Assembly: GCA_900468805.1 (NCBI GenBank)
Contig: UEIF01000006.1
Coordinates: forward strand, 1 to 64,000
Length of the DNA: 64,000 nt
Origin: Hyphomicrobiales bacterium
Lineage (GTDB): Bacteria > Pseudomonadota > Alphaproteobacteria > Rhizobiales > Rhizobiaceae
Direction: 5' to 3'
Shown here: in pieces, positions 9,261 to 18,104 of the stretch
How positions within the stretch are numbered: the stretch's first letter is position 1
Layout of the letters: each line of letters opens with the position of its first letter
Program-made: the position numbers and the translations under genes
The notes under the pieces: generated by a model
Database searches by the model: none
What the model was told of the DNA's origin: nothing
Seen by the model: the letters and a program-made list of their open reading frames with translations, nothing else

Positions 9261-10214
9261 ATGACAGAACATATTCCCCGTCCGCAGGGCACGCCGCTGA
9301 CAACCGACTGGTTCGAAGGCAACGTGGTCAACCTCAGCGCCGCTGAGCGCCGCGCCGCCACGTTGCCCACCCGGCGCACAGTCAAGAAGGAATGGCAGGC
9401 AGCCTGGCTGCTGCGCGCCATAACCTGCATCGACCTGACCACGCTCGCCGGCGACGACACGGAAGGCCGCGTCATCAGGCTCTGCGCCAAGGCGAAAGCC
9501 CCCATCCGCGCCGACCTGTTGGAAGGCCTCGGGCTCGACAGCCTCACCGTCGGCGCCGTCTGCGTCTATCCGACGATGGTGCCGCATGCCGTCAAGGCGC
9601 TTGGCAACTCTGGCATCCCCGTCGCTTCGGTCGCCACCGGCTTTCCCGCCGGCCTCACCCCGCTGCCCATCCGCCTTGCCGAGATACGCTATGCCGTCGA
9701 GCAGGGCGCCCGCGAAATCGACATCGTCATCACCCGCGAGCATGTGCTGACGGCGAACTGGACGGCGCTCTACGACGAGATCAGGGCGATGCGCGAGGCT
9801 TGCGGTCCAGCACACATGAAGGCGATTCTGGCTACAGGCGATCTGCGCTCGCTCTCCAATGTTTACAAGGCCTCGATGGTCGCCATGCAGGCAGGTTCGG
9901 ATTTCATCAAGACCTCGACCGGCAAGGAAGAGGTCAACGCCACCCTGCCGGTCTCGCTCACCATGGTGCGGGCGCTCCGCGACTACCGCGACCTCACGGG
10001 TCAGATCGTCGGCTTCAAACCGGCCGGTGGCCTGAAGACCGCCAAGGACGCCATGAACTGGCTGATCCTGATGAAGGAGGAACTCGGCACTCGTTTCACC
10101 ATGCCTGATCTCTTCCGCATCGGCGCCTCCTCCATGCTCGGCGACATCGAACGCCAGCTCGAACATCATCTGACAGGCCGCTATTCGGCCGCCAATCGCC
10201 ACGCGCTAGCATGA
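9261..10214 (+). CDS. deoC: Deoxyribose-phosphate aldolase
   Basis: This 317-residue class I aldolase cleaves 2-deoxy-D-ribose 5-phosphate to acetaldehyde and glyceraldehyde 3-phosphate through a Schiff base. Visible landmarks are the ITCIDLTTLAGDD start of the barrel, VCVYPTMV, VATGFPAGLTP, the acidic pair in EIDIVI, KAILATGDL and, most diagnostic, FIKTSTGKE with the Schiff-base lysine, followed by VGFKPAGGLKT. It is longer than E. coli DeoC and nearer the longer DeoC type. Its last four bases overlap the aldehyde dehydrogenase gene, whose product could oxidise the acetaldehyde. Its presence suggests that the imported compound is converted to a deoxypentose phosphate. Confidence 0.9.
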   Translation: MTEHIPRPQGTPLTTDWFEGNVVNLSAAERRAATLPTRRTVKKEWQAAWLLRAITCIDLTTLAGDDTEGRVIRLCAKAKAPIRADLLEGLGLDSLTVGAVCVYPTMVPHAVKALGNSGIPVASVATGFPAGLTPLPIRLAEIRYAVEQGAREIDIVITREHVLTANWTALYDEIRAMREACGPAHMKAILATGDLRSLSNVYKASMVAMQAGSDFIKTSTGKEEVNATLPVSLTMVRALRDYRDLTGQIVGFKPAGGLKTAKDAMNWLILMKEELGTRFTMPDLFRIGASSMLGDIERQLEHHLTGRYSAANRHALA

Positions 10215-12604
10215 GGACGACCACCATGCCTTCCATCAAGGATATCATGCAAACCATGGATTACGGTCCCGCCCCCGAAAGCAATTCCGAGGTCAACGCT
10301 TGGCTGCGGACCCGCTCGGCCGGTCTCGGTCACTACATCAACGGCAAGTTCATGGCCGCCGAGGGCACGCTGATCGATGTCGTCAACCCTGCGACGGAAG
10401 AGGTCATAGGCCGCATCGCCAAGGGTACGGCGGACGATGTCGCAGCCGCGGTCAAGGCCGCTCGCGCCGCCTTCCCGAAGTGGTCGGCCCTTGCGGGCCA
10501 TGAACGTGCGAAATATCTCTATGCTATTGCCCGGCACATCCAGAAGCGCGAGCGGTTCTTCTCAGTGCTCGAGACGATGGACAACGGCAAGACGATCCGC
10601 GAGACCCGCGACATCGACATTCCGCTCGTCGCCCGGCATTTCTACCACCATGCCGGCTGGGCCGAACTCTTGGCCGACGAATTTCCCAACCACACCGCCG
10701 TCGGGGTCTGCGGTCAGATCATCCCCTGGAACTTCCCGCTGCTGATGCTGGCGTGGAAGATCGCCCCGGCGCTGGCTGCCGGCAACACCGTCGTCATTAA
10801 ACCGGCCGATCTTACGCCCCTGACAGCCTGCGCCTTTGCCGAGGTACTGGAAGAAATCGGTCTGCCGCCTGGCGTCGTCAACATCGTTCACGGGGACGGC
10901 GAGACGGGTGCCGCGATCGCCGGCCATCCCGATGTCGACAAGGTTGCCTTCACCGGCTCGACCGATGTCGGCCGCATCATCCGACGACAGATTGCCGGCT
11001 CGGGCAAGAAGCTCAGCCTCGAACTGGGCGGCAAGTCGCCCTTCATCGTGCTTGAAGATGCCGATCTGGATGCAGCCGTCGAAGGTGTCGTCGACGCCAT
11101 ATGGTTCAACCAGGGCGAAGTTTGCTGCGCCGGGTCCCGCATCCTCGTGCAGGAGGGCATTGCGCCGAAATTCTTCAACAAGCTGAAGAACCGCATGACC
11201 ACGCTGCGCGTCGGCGATCCCCTCGACAAAACGATGGATATCGGCGCCGTCGTCTCGGCCAAGCAGCTCGCCCGCATCAAGGGCCTTCTGGCAACGGGCG
11301 AGAAAGAAGGGGCGACGCTCAATCTCGCTCCCATCCCCCTGCCCGCCAAGGGATTTTTCTGCGTCCCCGGCTTCTTCACCGGCACCGCGCCAGCTCACTT
11401 GGTCTCGCAGGTCGAGATCTTCGGCCCGGTCGCCACCAGCGGCACCTTCCGCACCCTCGATGAAGCCGTGACGCTGGCCAACGACACGCGCTACGGCCTG
11501 GCTGCCTCCGTCTGGTCCGAGAACATCAATCGCGCCATCGAACTGGCCGCCAGGGTCAAGGCCGGCGTGGTCTGGATCAACGCCACCAACATGTTCGATG
11601 CCGCAGCCCCCTTCGGCGGCTACCGCGAGAGCGGCTTTGGCCGCGAAGGCGGACGCGCCGGCATGGGCGAATATCTGACGCTTGCGGCGGACGAACAGGC
11701 GAAGGCGCGTCCCGAGCCATCGCTCAAGCCGCTGGTTACGCCAGCAGCAGGCAAGGCGGATCCCAATATCGACGTCACCTCCAAGCTCTATGTCGGCGGC
11801 AAACAGGTTCGCGCGGATGGCGGCCAGAGCTATACCGTCACGGGCAAGGGCGGCCAGGTCCTTGGCCAGGCGGCGCTCGCCAACCGCAAGGACATCAGGA
11901 ATGCCGTCGAAGCTGCCAACAAGGCGACATCCTGGAGCGGTGTGACGGCGCACAACAGGGCGCAGGTGCTGTATTTCCTGGCCGAGAACCTCAACCAGCG
12001 CAGCGCCGAGTTCGTGGCGGCGCTGGCCTCGACTGGCGCCAGCCCGAAGGCCGCGGACGAGGTCGAGCAGACCATCCGCCGCGCCTTCTGGTATGCCGCG
12101 CAGGCCGACAAGTTCGACGGCGCGGTGACTGCCACCAAGTCTCGGCACGTGACGATGACGGTGAACGAGCCGTATGGCACGGTCGGTATCGTCGCCCCCG
12201 ATGAGGCACCCCTTCTATCGCTGCTGTCGCTGATCCTACCGGCCATCGCGCTCGGAAACCGCGTGGTCGCCATCGCCTCGCAGAGCCATCCCCTGATCGC
12301 CGCCCGTTTTTATCAGGTCATCGAGACCTCGGACGTGCCGGACGGCGTCATCAACATTCTGACTGGTGAACGCGACGTGCTAGCCAAAACGCTGGCCGAG
12401 CACGACGACGTGTCAGCCGTCTGGTACTGCGGCAGCGCCGAGGGGTCGGCGATGGTCGAGGCCGCGTCCGTCGGCAATCTCAAATCGACGTGGGTCGACA
12501 ACGGCAGGCTTCGCGACTGGCGCGATCCGCGGCAGGGACAAGGTGCAGAGTTCCTGCGCCGCAGCTCTCAGCTCAAGACGATCTGGCTGCCTTATGGCGA
12601 GTAG
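10211..12604 (+). CDS. Two-domain aldehyde dehydrogenase (ALDH16-like)
   Basis: This 797-residue protein has a complete NAD-dependent aldehyde dehydrogenase domain (about residues 30-490) followed by a second, truncated ALDH-like domain (about 515-797). The first half has IIPWNFPLLMLAWK, FTGSTDVGR, LELGGKSPF with the general-base glutamate, and GEVCCAGSR with the catalytic cysteine. The second half has the coenzyme-binding part (YGTVGIVAPDEAP) but no catalytic cysteine motif and stops early. This layout matches the ALDH16 family, in which the second domain is vestigial. Being coupled to deoC by a 4-bp overlap, it probably oxidises acetaldehyde to acetate. Confidence 0.85.
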   Translation: MRTTTMPSIKDIMQTMDYGPAPESNSEVNAWLRTRSAGLGHYINGKFMAAEGTLIDVVNPATEEVIGRIAKGTADDVAAAVKAARAAFPKWSALAGHERAKYLYAIARHIQKRERFFSVLETMDNGKTIRETRDIDIPLVARHFYHHAGWAELLADEFPNHTAVGVCGQIIPWNFPLLMLAWKIAPALAAGNTVVIKPADLTPLTACAFAEVLEEIGLPPGVVNIVHGDGETGAAIAGHPDVDKVAFTGSTDVGRIIRRQIAGSGKKLSLELGGKSPFIVLEDADLDAAVEGVVDAIWFNQGEVCCAGSRILVQEGIAPKFFNKLKNRMTTLRVGDPLDKTMDIGAVVSAKQLARIKGLLATGEKEGATLNLAPIPLPAKGFFCVPGFFTGTAPAHLVSQVEIFGPVATSGTFRTLDEAVTLANDTRYGLAASVWSENINRAIELAARVKAGVVWINATNMFDAAAPFGGYRESGFGREGGRAGMGEYLTLAADEQAKARPEPSLKPLVTPAAGKADPNIDVTSKLYVGGKQVRADGGQSYTVTGKGGQVLGQAALANRKDIRNAVEAANKATSWSGVTAHNRAQVLYFLAENLNQRSAEFVAALASTGASPKAADEVEQTIRRAFWYAAQADKFDGAVTATKSRHVTMTVNEPYGTVGIVAPDEAPLLSLLSLILPAIALGNRVVAIASQSHPLIAARFYQVIETSDVPDGVINILTGERDVLAKTLAEHDDVSAVWYCGSAEGSAMVEAASVGNLKSTWVDNGRLRDWRDPRQGQGAEFLRRSSQLKTIWLPYGE

Positions 12605-12612
12605 CCTAACCG

Positions 12613-12636
12613 AAGGGCGCGCTTTCGTGCGCCTTT
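12613..12636 (+). terminator. Rho-independent terminator of the deoxy-sugar operon
   Basis: AAGGGCGC at 12613-12620 pairs with GCGCCTTT at 12629-12636 around an 8-base loop, starting eight bases after the ALDH stop codon, and is followed by the pyrimidine tract CCTTCTTC. It is well placed to end transcription of the operon starting at 2074. Confidence 0.65.
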
Positions 12637-12701
12637 CCTTCTTCACAAGTTATTGCTCCGGCAAGAACCAGGCAGATGTCTGACAACCAACCGTAATTAA
12701 A

Positions 12702-12736
12702 GGGCCGGTACAACATCCGACGACTTCTACCGGCCC
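12702..12736 (-). terminator. Hairpin downstream of the ugp operon
   Basis: GGGCCGGTA at 12702-12710 and TACCGGCCC at 12728-12736 form a perfect 9-bp stem with a 17-base loop. Read on the minus strand it is followed by TTTAATTA. It lies about 100 bp after the stop of the HAD phosphatase gene and may terminate the minus-strand operon. Confidence 0.5.
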
Positions 12737-12836
12737 ACCTCATCGCATTGCTTCTCCATCGCAAAGGACGTGGGACCGCGCGATCAATCAGCGGCTTTTG
12801 CGTTCCATGACCCGTCCTTGGGGACTGCGCCTGGCT

Positions 12837-13634
12837 CTAAGCTTTTGTATGTTTGGCGGCGGCAAGAATGGTCTCCCCGATATCCGCAAAGCCGAGACCC
12901 GCAGGCCGGGTCGAAATCCATCGAGGGGCATGGGGTAACTCCGGCAATATCGACAGAACATTGTTCACGCCGAAGGAATTGCCGATGTAGCCGAACATCG
13001 GTGCATCGTTGCGGGAATCGCCGACAAAAGCTGTCACCAGCAGAACCTCTTCCGGGCTCACGCCAAACTCCTGGACCAGGACACGCTCACTCATCGAGCG
13101 CTTGTCGTAATTGCCTATCCACGTGTTGATATGGATCGAGCTTATGGCGACGGTCGCCCCACAGGCGCGCAAATACGTCGCCAAGCGGTCAACCTCGGCC
13201 GCAGGATGGCCAACAATATCGATGGCGACGTCTGCCAGCCGAAAGGCCTGGTCATGCGCAATCTGAAAGGGCAAGCCCTCGTGTGCGATAATGTCGGCAA
13301 CCGTTTCGAGATGACGCCGTTGTCGCTCGCTCTGAACTGCCTGCCCCTCCCAATAGTCGAAGATCACATTGCGCCCCCGGCGGAAGACGGCAAAGGCGCC
13401 GCTTTCGCCGATTGCCGCCTTGACGGGCCAGGCGCGGACAATATGCTCGCACCAGCCCGCGGAGCCGCCAGTGACCGGAATGACCGCAATGCCGGCATCG
13501 TTCAGATCCCAAAGCGTCTGATAGGTCTCAGGCAGCAACTGCCCTTCGGTTGTCAGCGTGTCGTCAATGTCGGTGAAGAGATAGCGGACGCCGCGAAGCT
13601 CGTCTGCAGATGGAGCTCGATCAACAAAAGTCAT
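12837..13634 (-). CDS. HAD-superfamily phosphatase (Cof/MPGP-like), last gene of the ugp operon
   Basis: This is a 265-residue HAD phosphatase of subclass IIB. Motif I is FTDIDDTLT near residue 21 (nucleophile and acid/base aspartates), motif II is PVTGGSAG, and the metal-binding motif IV is VGDSRNDAPMF near the C-terminus. The start chosen is the ATG that overlaps the regulator stop by one base (TGATG); a longer frame upstream has low-complexity basic sequence and runs into the regulator. In this setting it could dephosphorylate glycerol phosphate or another product of glycerophosphodiester breakdown. That role is inferred from position only. Confidence 0.8.
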   Translation of the reverse strand: MTFVDRAPSADELRGVRYLFTDIDDTLTTEGQLLPETYQTLWDLNDAGIAVIPVTGGSAGWCEHIVRAWPVKAAIGESGAFAVFRRGRNVIFDYWEGQAVQSERQRRHLETVADIIAHEGLPFQIAHDQAFRLADVAIDIVGHPAAEVDRLATYLRACGATVAISSIHINTWIGNYDKRSMSERVLVQEFGVSPEEVLLVTAFVGDSRNDAPMFGYIGNSFGVNNVLSILPELPHAPRWISTRPAGLGFADIGETILAAAKHTKA

Positions 13635-14416
13635 CAATTTTCCTCGCCGCTTGTGACGATTTCGACGCCGCTTGCGGCAAGTGCCTGCCTGCTTTGCGAA
13701 TCGTCCGGAAGGCGATCCGTGTAGAAGCGGTTGAGTTGCTTGAACGGAGCGACGCGAACAGCCGCCGTTCGCTCCCATTTACTGACGTCGGCTACGAGAA
13801 AGCGCGTCTGCGAATTCTCGATCAACGCATTGGTGATCTGCGCCTCACCATAGCTGAAATCCATAATCCCATTGGTCGCGCTCAACGCACCGGCACCAAA
13901 GACGGCATAATTGGCGAAGAACTTCTCGATGAACTTGATGACGTCGGCGCCGACCACGTCGCGGTCGTCATGGCGCAGCAATCCTCCCGTCAAATGCACT
14001 TCCACGCTCGGCGCATCGCAAAGGGTCAGCGCCACATGGATATTGTTGGTCACGACAGTCAGGCCCTTGTGGTCGCGCAACGCCTCCGCCACGAATTGAA
14101 CCGTGCTGCCGATCCCGAGAAAGACGGTCGAGTCCGGACCGATATCGCTGGCCAGACACCTGGCGATCGACCGTTTGGCACGCTTGTTCAACTGCGCGCG
14201 CGCATTGAGGGATATATTGCTGCCTTCGACGGGGAGGTCCACGCCGCCGTGAAATCGCCGGGCGAAACCCAGATCGCACAGCGTGTTGATATCGCGGCGT
14301 ATCGTCTGCGTCGTCAGATCATAACGGCGAGCGAGCTCCTCGATGAACTGGGTCCCCTCGTTTTCGATCAATGCCAGGATTTCACGCTGTCGCGCCGAGA
14401 TCATGCGCTGCGCCAT
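13634..14416 (-). CDS. DeoR/GlpR-family transcriptional regulator of the ugp operon
   Basis: This is a 260-residue DeoR-family repressor. An N-terminal winged HTH covers residues 8-55 (RQREILALIENEG, then YDLTTQTIRRDINTL). The C-terminal effector domain has FLGIGSTVQFVAEAL and the VVTNNIHVALTL segment that binds phosphosugars in this family. E. coli GlpR, which senses glycerol 3-phosphate, is the best-known relative. Its place inside an operon for glycerol-3-phosphate uptake, with GlpR-like palindromes upstream of ugpB, supports the same effector here. It lies between the phosphodiesterase and HAD phosphatase genes and is expressed with them. Confidence 0.88.
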   Translation of the reverse strand: MAQRMISARQREILALIENEGTQFIEELARRYDLTTQTIRRDINTLCDLGFARRFHGGVDLPVEGSNISLNARAQLNKRAKRSIARCLASDIGPDSTVFLGIGSTVQFVAEALRDHKGLTVVTNNIHVALTLCDAPSVEVHLTGGLLRHDDRDVVGADVIKFIEKFFANYAVFGAGALSATNGIMDFSYGEAQITNALIENSQTRFLVADVSKWERTAAVRVAPFKQLNRFYTDRLPDDSQSRQALAASGVEIVTSGEEN

Positions 14417-14425
14417 CGGCTGTCC

Positions 14426-15178
14426 CTACTTCAGAAAAAGGCTTGGATCGTCGGTTATCACGCCCGTCAGTCCGGCCAGCCAGAAGGACGTCAGCAGACG
14501 GGGATCATTGCAGGTCCACGCACGCACTTTGATACCACGACTTGCTGCATCTTCCAGGAAGCCGATGCTCAGCGATTTGTACAGGAGGTGGATCGTCTGT
14601 GCCGGCACGGTTGCAAGCCGGTCGGCCCAGTCTTCGGGCAGCTTGCTCCAGAGCATTGCGAGATCATAGTTCGCGTCCAGTGCATGCATCGCCCGCAGTG
14701 CATCCGGATCGAAGCTGGAGATCATCACCTGCGTATGCGCTGCGCGGGTTTGAAGATGCTCGTGAACCGTCTTCGTCAACTGCTCAAGCGAGGTCTGATG
14801 CGGATGCTGCTTGATCTCCACATTGATGTTGAGACCGAGGCGCCCCAGCTCCGGCACGACATCGGCAAGCAGCGGGATCCTTTCGCCCTTGAACCTCTCG
14901 CCGAACCACGAGCCTGCGTCGATCCCCGAAAGATCGGCAGCCGTCATGTCCTTGAGGTGCCCCTTCGAAGAAGAACAGCGGTCGACCGTCACGTCGTGAA
15001 TGACGACGGCGGTCCCATCGCCGAGAAGCGCAACGTCCAGTTCGACCCACTGGGCGCCCTGTTCAGCTGCCGCCTTGAATCCGGCGATCGTGTTTTCGGG
15101 TGCGACGGCAGATGCGCCGCGATGGGCCTGGATCTCGTTTTTTGCCGGACCCGAAGCCAATAGGTGCTGTGTCATCAT
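14426..15178 (-). CDS. Glycerophosphodiester phosphodiesterase
   Basis: This 250-residue GDPD-family enzyme hydrolyses glycerophosphodiesters to glycerol 3-phosphate and an alcohol. Visible signatures are AHRGASAVAPENT (catalytic His-Arg), WVELDVALLGDGTAVVIHD (metal-binding Glu/Asp and second catalytic His), LNINVEIK and ISSFDPDALRA. No signal peptide is present, so it acts in the cytoplasm on intact diesters brought in by the Ugp importer. A GTG two codons upstream (15184) is an alternative start. It lies nine bases upstream of the GlpR-like regulator. A second GDPD is encoded at 51372. Confidence 0.9.
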   Translation of the reverse strand: MMTQHLLASGPAKNEIQAHRGASAVAPENTIAGFKAAAEQGAQWVELDVALLGDGTAVVIHDVTVDRCSSSKGHLKDMTAADLSGIDAGSWFGERFKGERIPLLADVVPELGRLGLNINVEIKQHPHQTSLEQLTKTVHEHLQTRAAHTQVMISSFDPDALRAMHALDANYDLAMLWSKLPEDWADRLATVPAQTIHLLYKSLSIGFLEDAASRGIKVRAWTCNDPRLLTSFWLAGLTGVITDDPSLFLK

Positions 15179-15237
15179 GTTCACTTTTCAAAATAAAAGA
15201 TCGGTATTGTTGACGTCGTTTTTTATGCTGCGCCGTA

Positions 15238-16290
15238 TCAGGGGTTATCTGTTCGCTTGCCTGTCTGGCGATTGAAAGGATGAAGGGCTGAGACGCGAAT
15301 ATAGACCGGGATCCTGGTGGCTTCGCCGAGGTCGGGTCGTCCAGGCACCGTCAGAATGGCCGTCTGATTACTCTCGCCCAGGCGGATGTGCAAATGGCTT
15401 TCGCCGCCGATCGGCTCCAGGAGCTCCACCGTCGCATCGAGTCGGATCGAAGGCTCGCCCGGCTTCCCGGTGAAAATGTCGTCGGGTCGAACGCCGATCG
15501 TATCCGTACCGACCGGCAGCGCGAGCAATCCATCACCATCCGCTCGTGTGAGGAGGTCAAGCGGCAAGATGTTCATCGGCGGCGAACCGATAAAGCTCGC
15601 GACAAACAGGCTGGCAGGACGGTCGTAAACATCAACAGGTGTTCCGACCTGCTCGACAAGACCACCGTTCATCACCACGAGGCGATCTGCCAATGTCATT
15701 GCCTCGAGCTGGTCATGGGTGACATAGATGCTGGTCGTCTTTAGCCGGCGCTGCAGTCGGCGAATTTCCACACGCATCTGCACCCTGAGCTTTGCGTCGA
15801 GATTGGACAGTGGTTCGTCGAAGAGGAATGCCGCAGGCTCGCGGACAATGGCGCGTCCCATTGCGACGCGCTGGCGCTGGCCGCCGGACAGTTGGCGCGG
15901 CTTTCGCTCGAGCATCGGAGCGATCTCAAGAATATCGGCGACTTCGGCGATCCGACGATCAATCTCGGCCCGGGGCGTGCCCCGGTTTTTCAGACCGTAT
16001 TCCAGGTTCTTGCGGACGCTCATATGCGGATAAAGCGCATAGTTCTGGAAGACCATGGCGATGTCTCGTTCGGCAGGCTCTGCCCTGTTGACGTTGCGTC
16101 CGCCGATCTGGACCTCGCCTCCGCTGACTGTTTCCAAGCCTGCTATCATTCGCAACAAGGTCGATTTTCCGCAGCCCGAGGGACCAACCAGAACAATGAA
16201 CTCGCCGTCTGCGACAGAAAGGTTGATGCCTTTGACCGCGGGGACCGAACCATAGTCCTTCTTGATGTCGATTATATTGATCGTTGCCAT
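15238..16290 (-). CDS. ugpC: Glycerol-3-phosphate ABC transporter ATP-binding protein
   Basis: This is a 350-residue ATPase of the MalK/UgpC subfamily: Walker [15 protein letters not shown]-loop in [13 protein letters not shown], signature [14 protein letters not shown], Walker [14 protein letters not shown] and the switch histidine in YVTHDQ. The C-terminal third is the TOBE-type regulatory domain with GVRPDDIF. It energises the UgpA-UgpE channel. It starts three bases after the permease stop on the minus strand. The specific assignment rests on its place beside a clear UgpB. Confidence 0.9.
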   Translation of the reverse strand: MATINIIDIKKDYGSVPAVKGINLSVADGEFIVLVGPSGCGKSTLLRMIAGLETVSGGEVQIGGRNVNRAEPAERDIAMVFQNYALYPHMSVRKNLEYGLKNRGTPRAEIDRRIAEVADILEIAPMLERKPRQLSGGQRQRVAMGRAIVREPAAFLFDEPLSNLDAKLRVQMRVEIRRLQRRLKTTSIYVTHDQLEAMTLADRLVVMNGGLVEQVGTPVDVYDRPASLFVASFIGSPPMNILPLDLLTRADGDGLLALPVGTDTIGVRPDDIFTGKPGEPSIRLDATVELLEPIGGESHLHIRLGESNQTAILTVPGRPDLGEATRIPVYIRVSALHPFNRQTGKRTDNP

Positions 16291-16293
16291 TTC

Positions 16294-17157
16294 TTATTTC
16301 TCCGTTTCGACCAAGCCCTTAACGAAAAGGCGCTGCATGGCGACGATGACGAGGACAGGGGGAAGAGCTGCGAGGATGACGGCCGACATGACGAGGTTCC
16401 AGCGCGGCTCGGCATCAGCGACGGCCGCCATGCGCTGAATACCCATCACCACGGTGTAGAGGCTCTGATCGGTGGTGATGATCAACGGCCACAGATATTG
16501 GTTCCAGCCGAGGACGAAGAGGATGATGAAGAGGGCGGCGATGTTGGTGACCGACAGCGGCAGGAGGATATCCCAGAAAAATTTCATAGGTCCCGCGCCG
16601 TCGACGCGTGCCGCCTCCATCAATTCGTCTGGTATGGTAAGGAAGAACTGACGGAACAGGAATGTCGCAGTCGCCGACGCGATCAGCGGGACGATAAGGC
16701 CACCGTAATTGTTGAGCATACCGAGATCGGCGACGACCTTGTAGGTCGGGACGATACGCACCTCGACCGGCAGCATCAAGGTGATGAAGATCATCCAGAA
16801 CGCCAGGTTCCTGAACGGGAACCGGAAATAGACGATCGCGAAGGCCGACAGGATCGAAATGACGATCTTGCCGACTGCGACACCGACTGCCATGATCAAG
16901 GAATTCAGCATCATCGGGCCGATGGGCGGCGCGCCGGCATTCGTCATGCCTGCAGTCAGCATCGTGGAATAGTTTTCGATCAGATGCGTGCTCGGCGTCA
17001 GCGGCACGACGCCGGAGAGAAAATCGTTGGGCCCGTGGGTCGAAGCGATGAAGGCGACGTAGACCGGAAAGACCACGACGACGACACCGACGATCAGAAC
17101 CAGATGGGCAAGGAAGGTGAGAAAAGGGCGATTTTCGACCATTGTCGTGATCCTCAA
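16294..17157 (-). CDS. ugpE: Glycerol-3-phosphate ABC transporter permease
   Basis: This is a 287-residue MalG-type permease with six hydrophobic segments. The cytoplasmic EAA loop is visible as [23 protein letters not shown], which contacts the ATPase. The periplasmic loop after the first helix contains HGPNDFLSG. Its start overlaps the ugpA stop by four bases, so the two channel subunits are translationally coupled and presumably made in equal amounts. Confidence 0.9.
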   Translation of the reverse strand: MRITTMVENRPFLTFLAHLVLIVGVVVVVFPVYVAFIASTHGPNDFLSGVVPLTPSTHLIENYSTMLTAGMTNAGAPPIGPMMLNSLIMAVGVAVGKIVISILSAFAIVYFRFPFRNLAFWMIFITLMLPVEVRIVPTYKVVADLGMLNNYGGLIVPLIASATATFLFRQFFLTIPDELMEAARVDGAGPMKFFWDILLPLSVTNIAALFIILFVLGWNQYLWPLIITTDQSLYTVVMGIQRMAAVADAEPRWNLVMSAVILAALPPVLVIVAMQRLFVKGLVETEK

Positions 17158-18038
17158 TACTGCACGCGCCGCTCGATGAACCGGAACTGGATGGCCGTCA
17201 GCGCGACGACGATCACCATGAGAATGACCGATTGGGCCGCCGAAGAGCCGAGATTAAGGCCGATGAAACCATCAAAATAGACCTTGTAGACCAGGATCTC
17301 GGTTGCCCGCGCCGGACCTCCCTGCGTCGTGGCATGGATGATGCCGAACGTGTCGAACATCGCGTAAACGATATTGATGACGACGAGGTAGAAGGTCGTC
17401 GGCGAGATCAGCGGGAAGACGATCGTCCAGAAGCGCTTGACCGGGCCCGCGCCATCGATAGACCCCGCCTCCAGCAGAGACCGCGGCACGGACTGGAGTG
17501 CTGCCAGGAAAAACAGGAAGTTATAGGATATCTGTTTCCAGGTGGCGGCGATAACGATGAGCGCCATCGCATCGTTGGGATTGATCAGGTGGTTCCAGTT
17601 CACGCCCATCGACCGCAACAGATAGGCGATGATGCCGATCGACGGGTTGAACATGAACCACCAGAGGATGCCCGCGATCGCCGGCGCGACGGCGTAGGGC
17701 CAGATCAGCAGGGTTGAATAGAGCCGTGAGATGCGCAGCACGCGCGTTGCGGCCGCCGCCAGTATCAAAGCGATCGACGTCGACAATACCGTTACAAGAA
17801 CCGCGAAGATCAGCGTATTGCCGAAGGCATCGAGGTAGAGTGGATCGGCAAACAGGCGACGATAGTTGTCAAACCACACGAAGCTCGTTTTGAAGCCGAA
17901 GGCGTCCTGGCGCAGGAATGACTGCCAGAACGCGGTTGCGGCCGGCCAGAGAAAAAAGACGACGGTGACAAGGATCTGCGGGGCAATCAGCAGGTAAGGG
18001 AGAAGTTTGCCCGGAAAGACAGTCCGTTTGGTTTGCAT
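17154..18038 (-). CDS. ugpA: Glycerol-3-phosphate ABC transporter permease
   Basis: This is a 294-residue MalF-type permease with six predicted transmembrane helices and the EAA loop [17 protein letters not shown]. The N-terminal helix ([20 protein letters not shown]) and the motif [12 protein letters not shown] resemble UgpA of enteric bacteria. It pairs with UgpE. It is separated from ugpB by a strong hairpin that probably lowers expression of the channel genes relative to the binding protein. Confidence 0.9.
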   Translation of the reverse strand: MQTKRTVFPGKLLPYLLIAPQILVTVVFFLWPAATAFWQSFLRQDAFGFKTSFVWFDNYRRLFADPLYLDAFGNTLIFAVLVTVLSTSIALILAAAATRVLRISRLYSTLLIWPYAVAPAIAGILWWFMFNPSIGIIAYLLRSMGVNWNHLINPNDAMALIVIAATWKQISYNFLFFLAALQSVPRSLLEAGSIDGAGPVKRFWTIVFPLISPTTFYLVVINIVYAMFDTFGIIHATTQGGPARATEILVYKVYFDGFIGLNLGSSAAQSVILMVIVVALTAIQFRFIERRVQY

Positions 18039-18068
18039 GCGTCCTCACGTCCCGATGGGTTTTCTGGG

Positions 18069-18097
18069 CGAAGGGCCGGCATTAAGCCGGCCCTTCG
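18069..18097 (-). terminator. Hairpin between ugpB and ugpA
   Basis: CGAAGGGCCGGC at 18069-18080 and GCCGGCCCTTCG at 18086-18097 form a perfect 12-bp stem with a 5-base loop. It lies in the 66-bp gap between ugpB and ugpA. As after the binding-protein gene at 2074, it likely stabilises upstream mRNA or causes partial termination. Confidence 0.75.
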
Positions 18098-18104
18098 GTG
18101 TGGA

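Noticed and set aside
10562..12148. 528-codon minus-strand frame opposite the ALDH16-like gene
   Set aside because: It lies entirely within a well-supported gene on the other strand and shows no recognisable domain.
13610..15163. 517-codon plus-strand frame over the GlpR-like and phosphodiesterase genes
   Set aside because: Both minus-strand genes have diagnostic motifs. The plus frame has none and spans two unrelated genes.
15892..17280. 462-codon plus-strand frame opposite ugpC/ugpE
   Set aside because: It is very rich in Asp/Arg/His, the expected mirror image of membrane-protein codons, with no motif.
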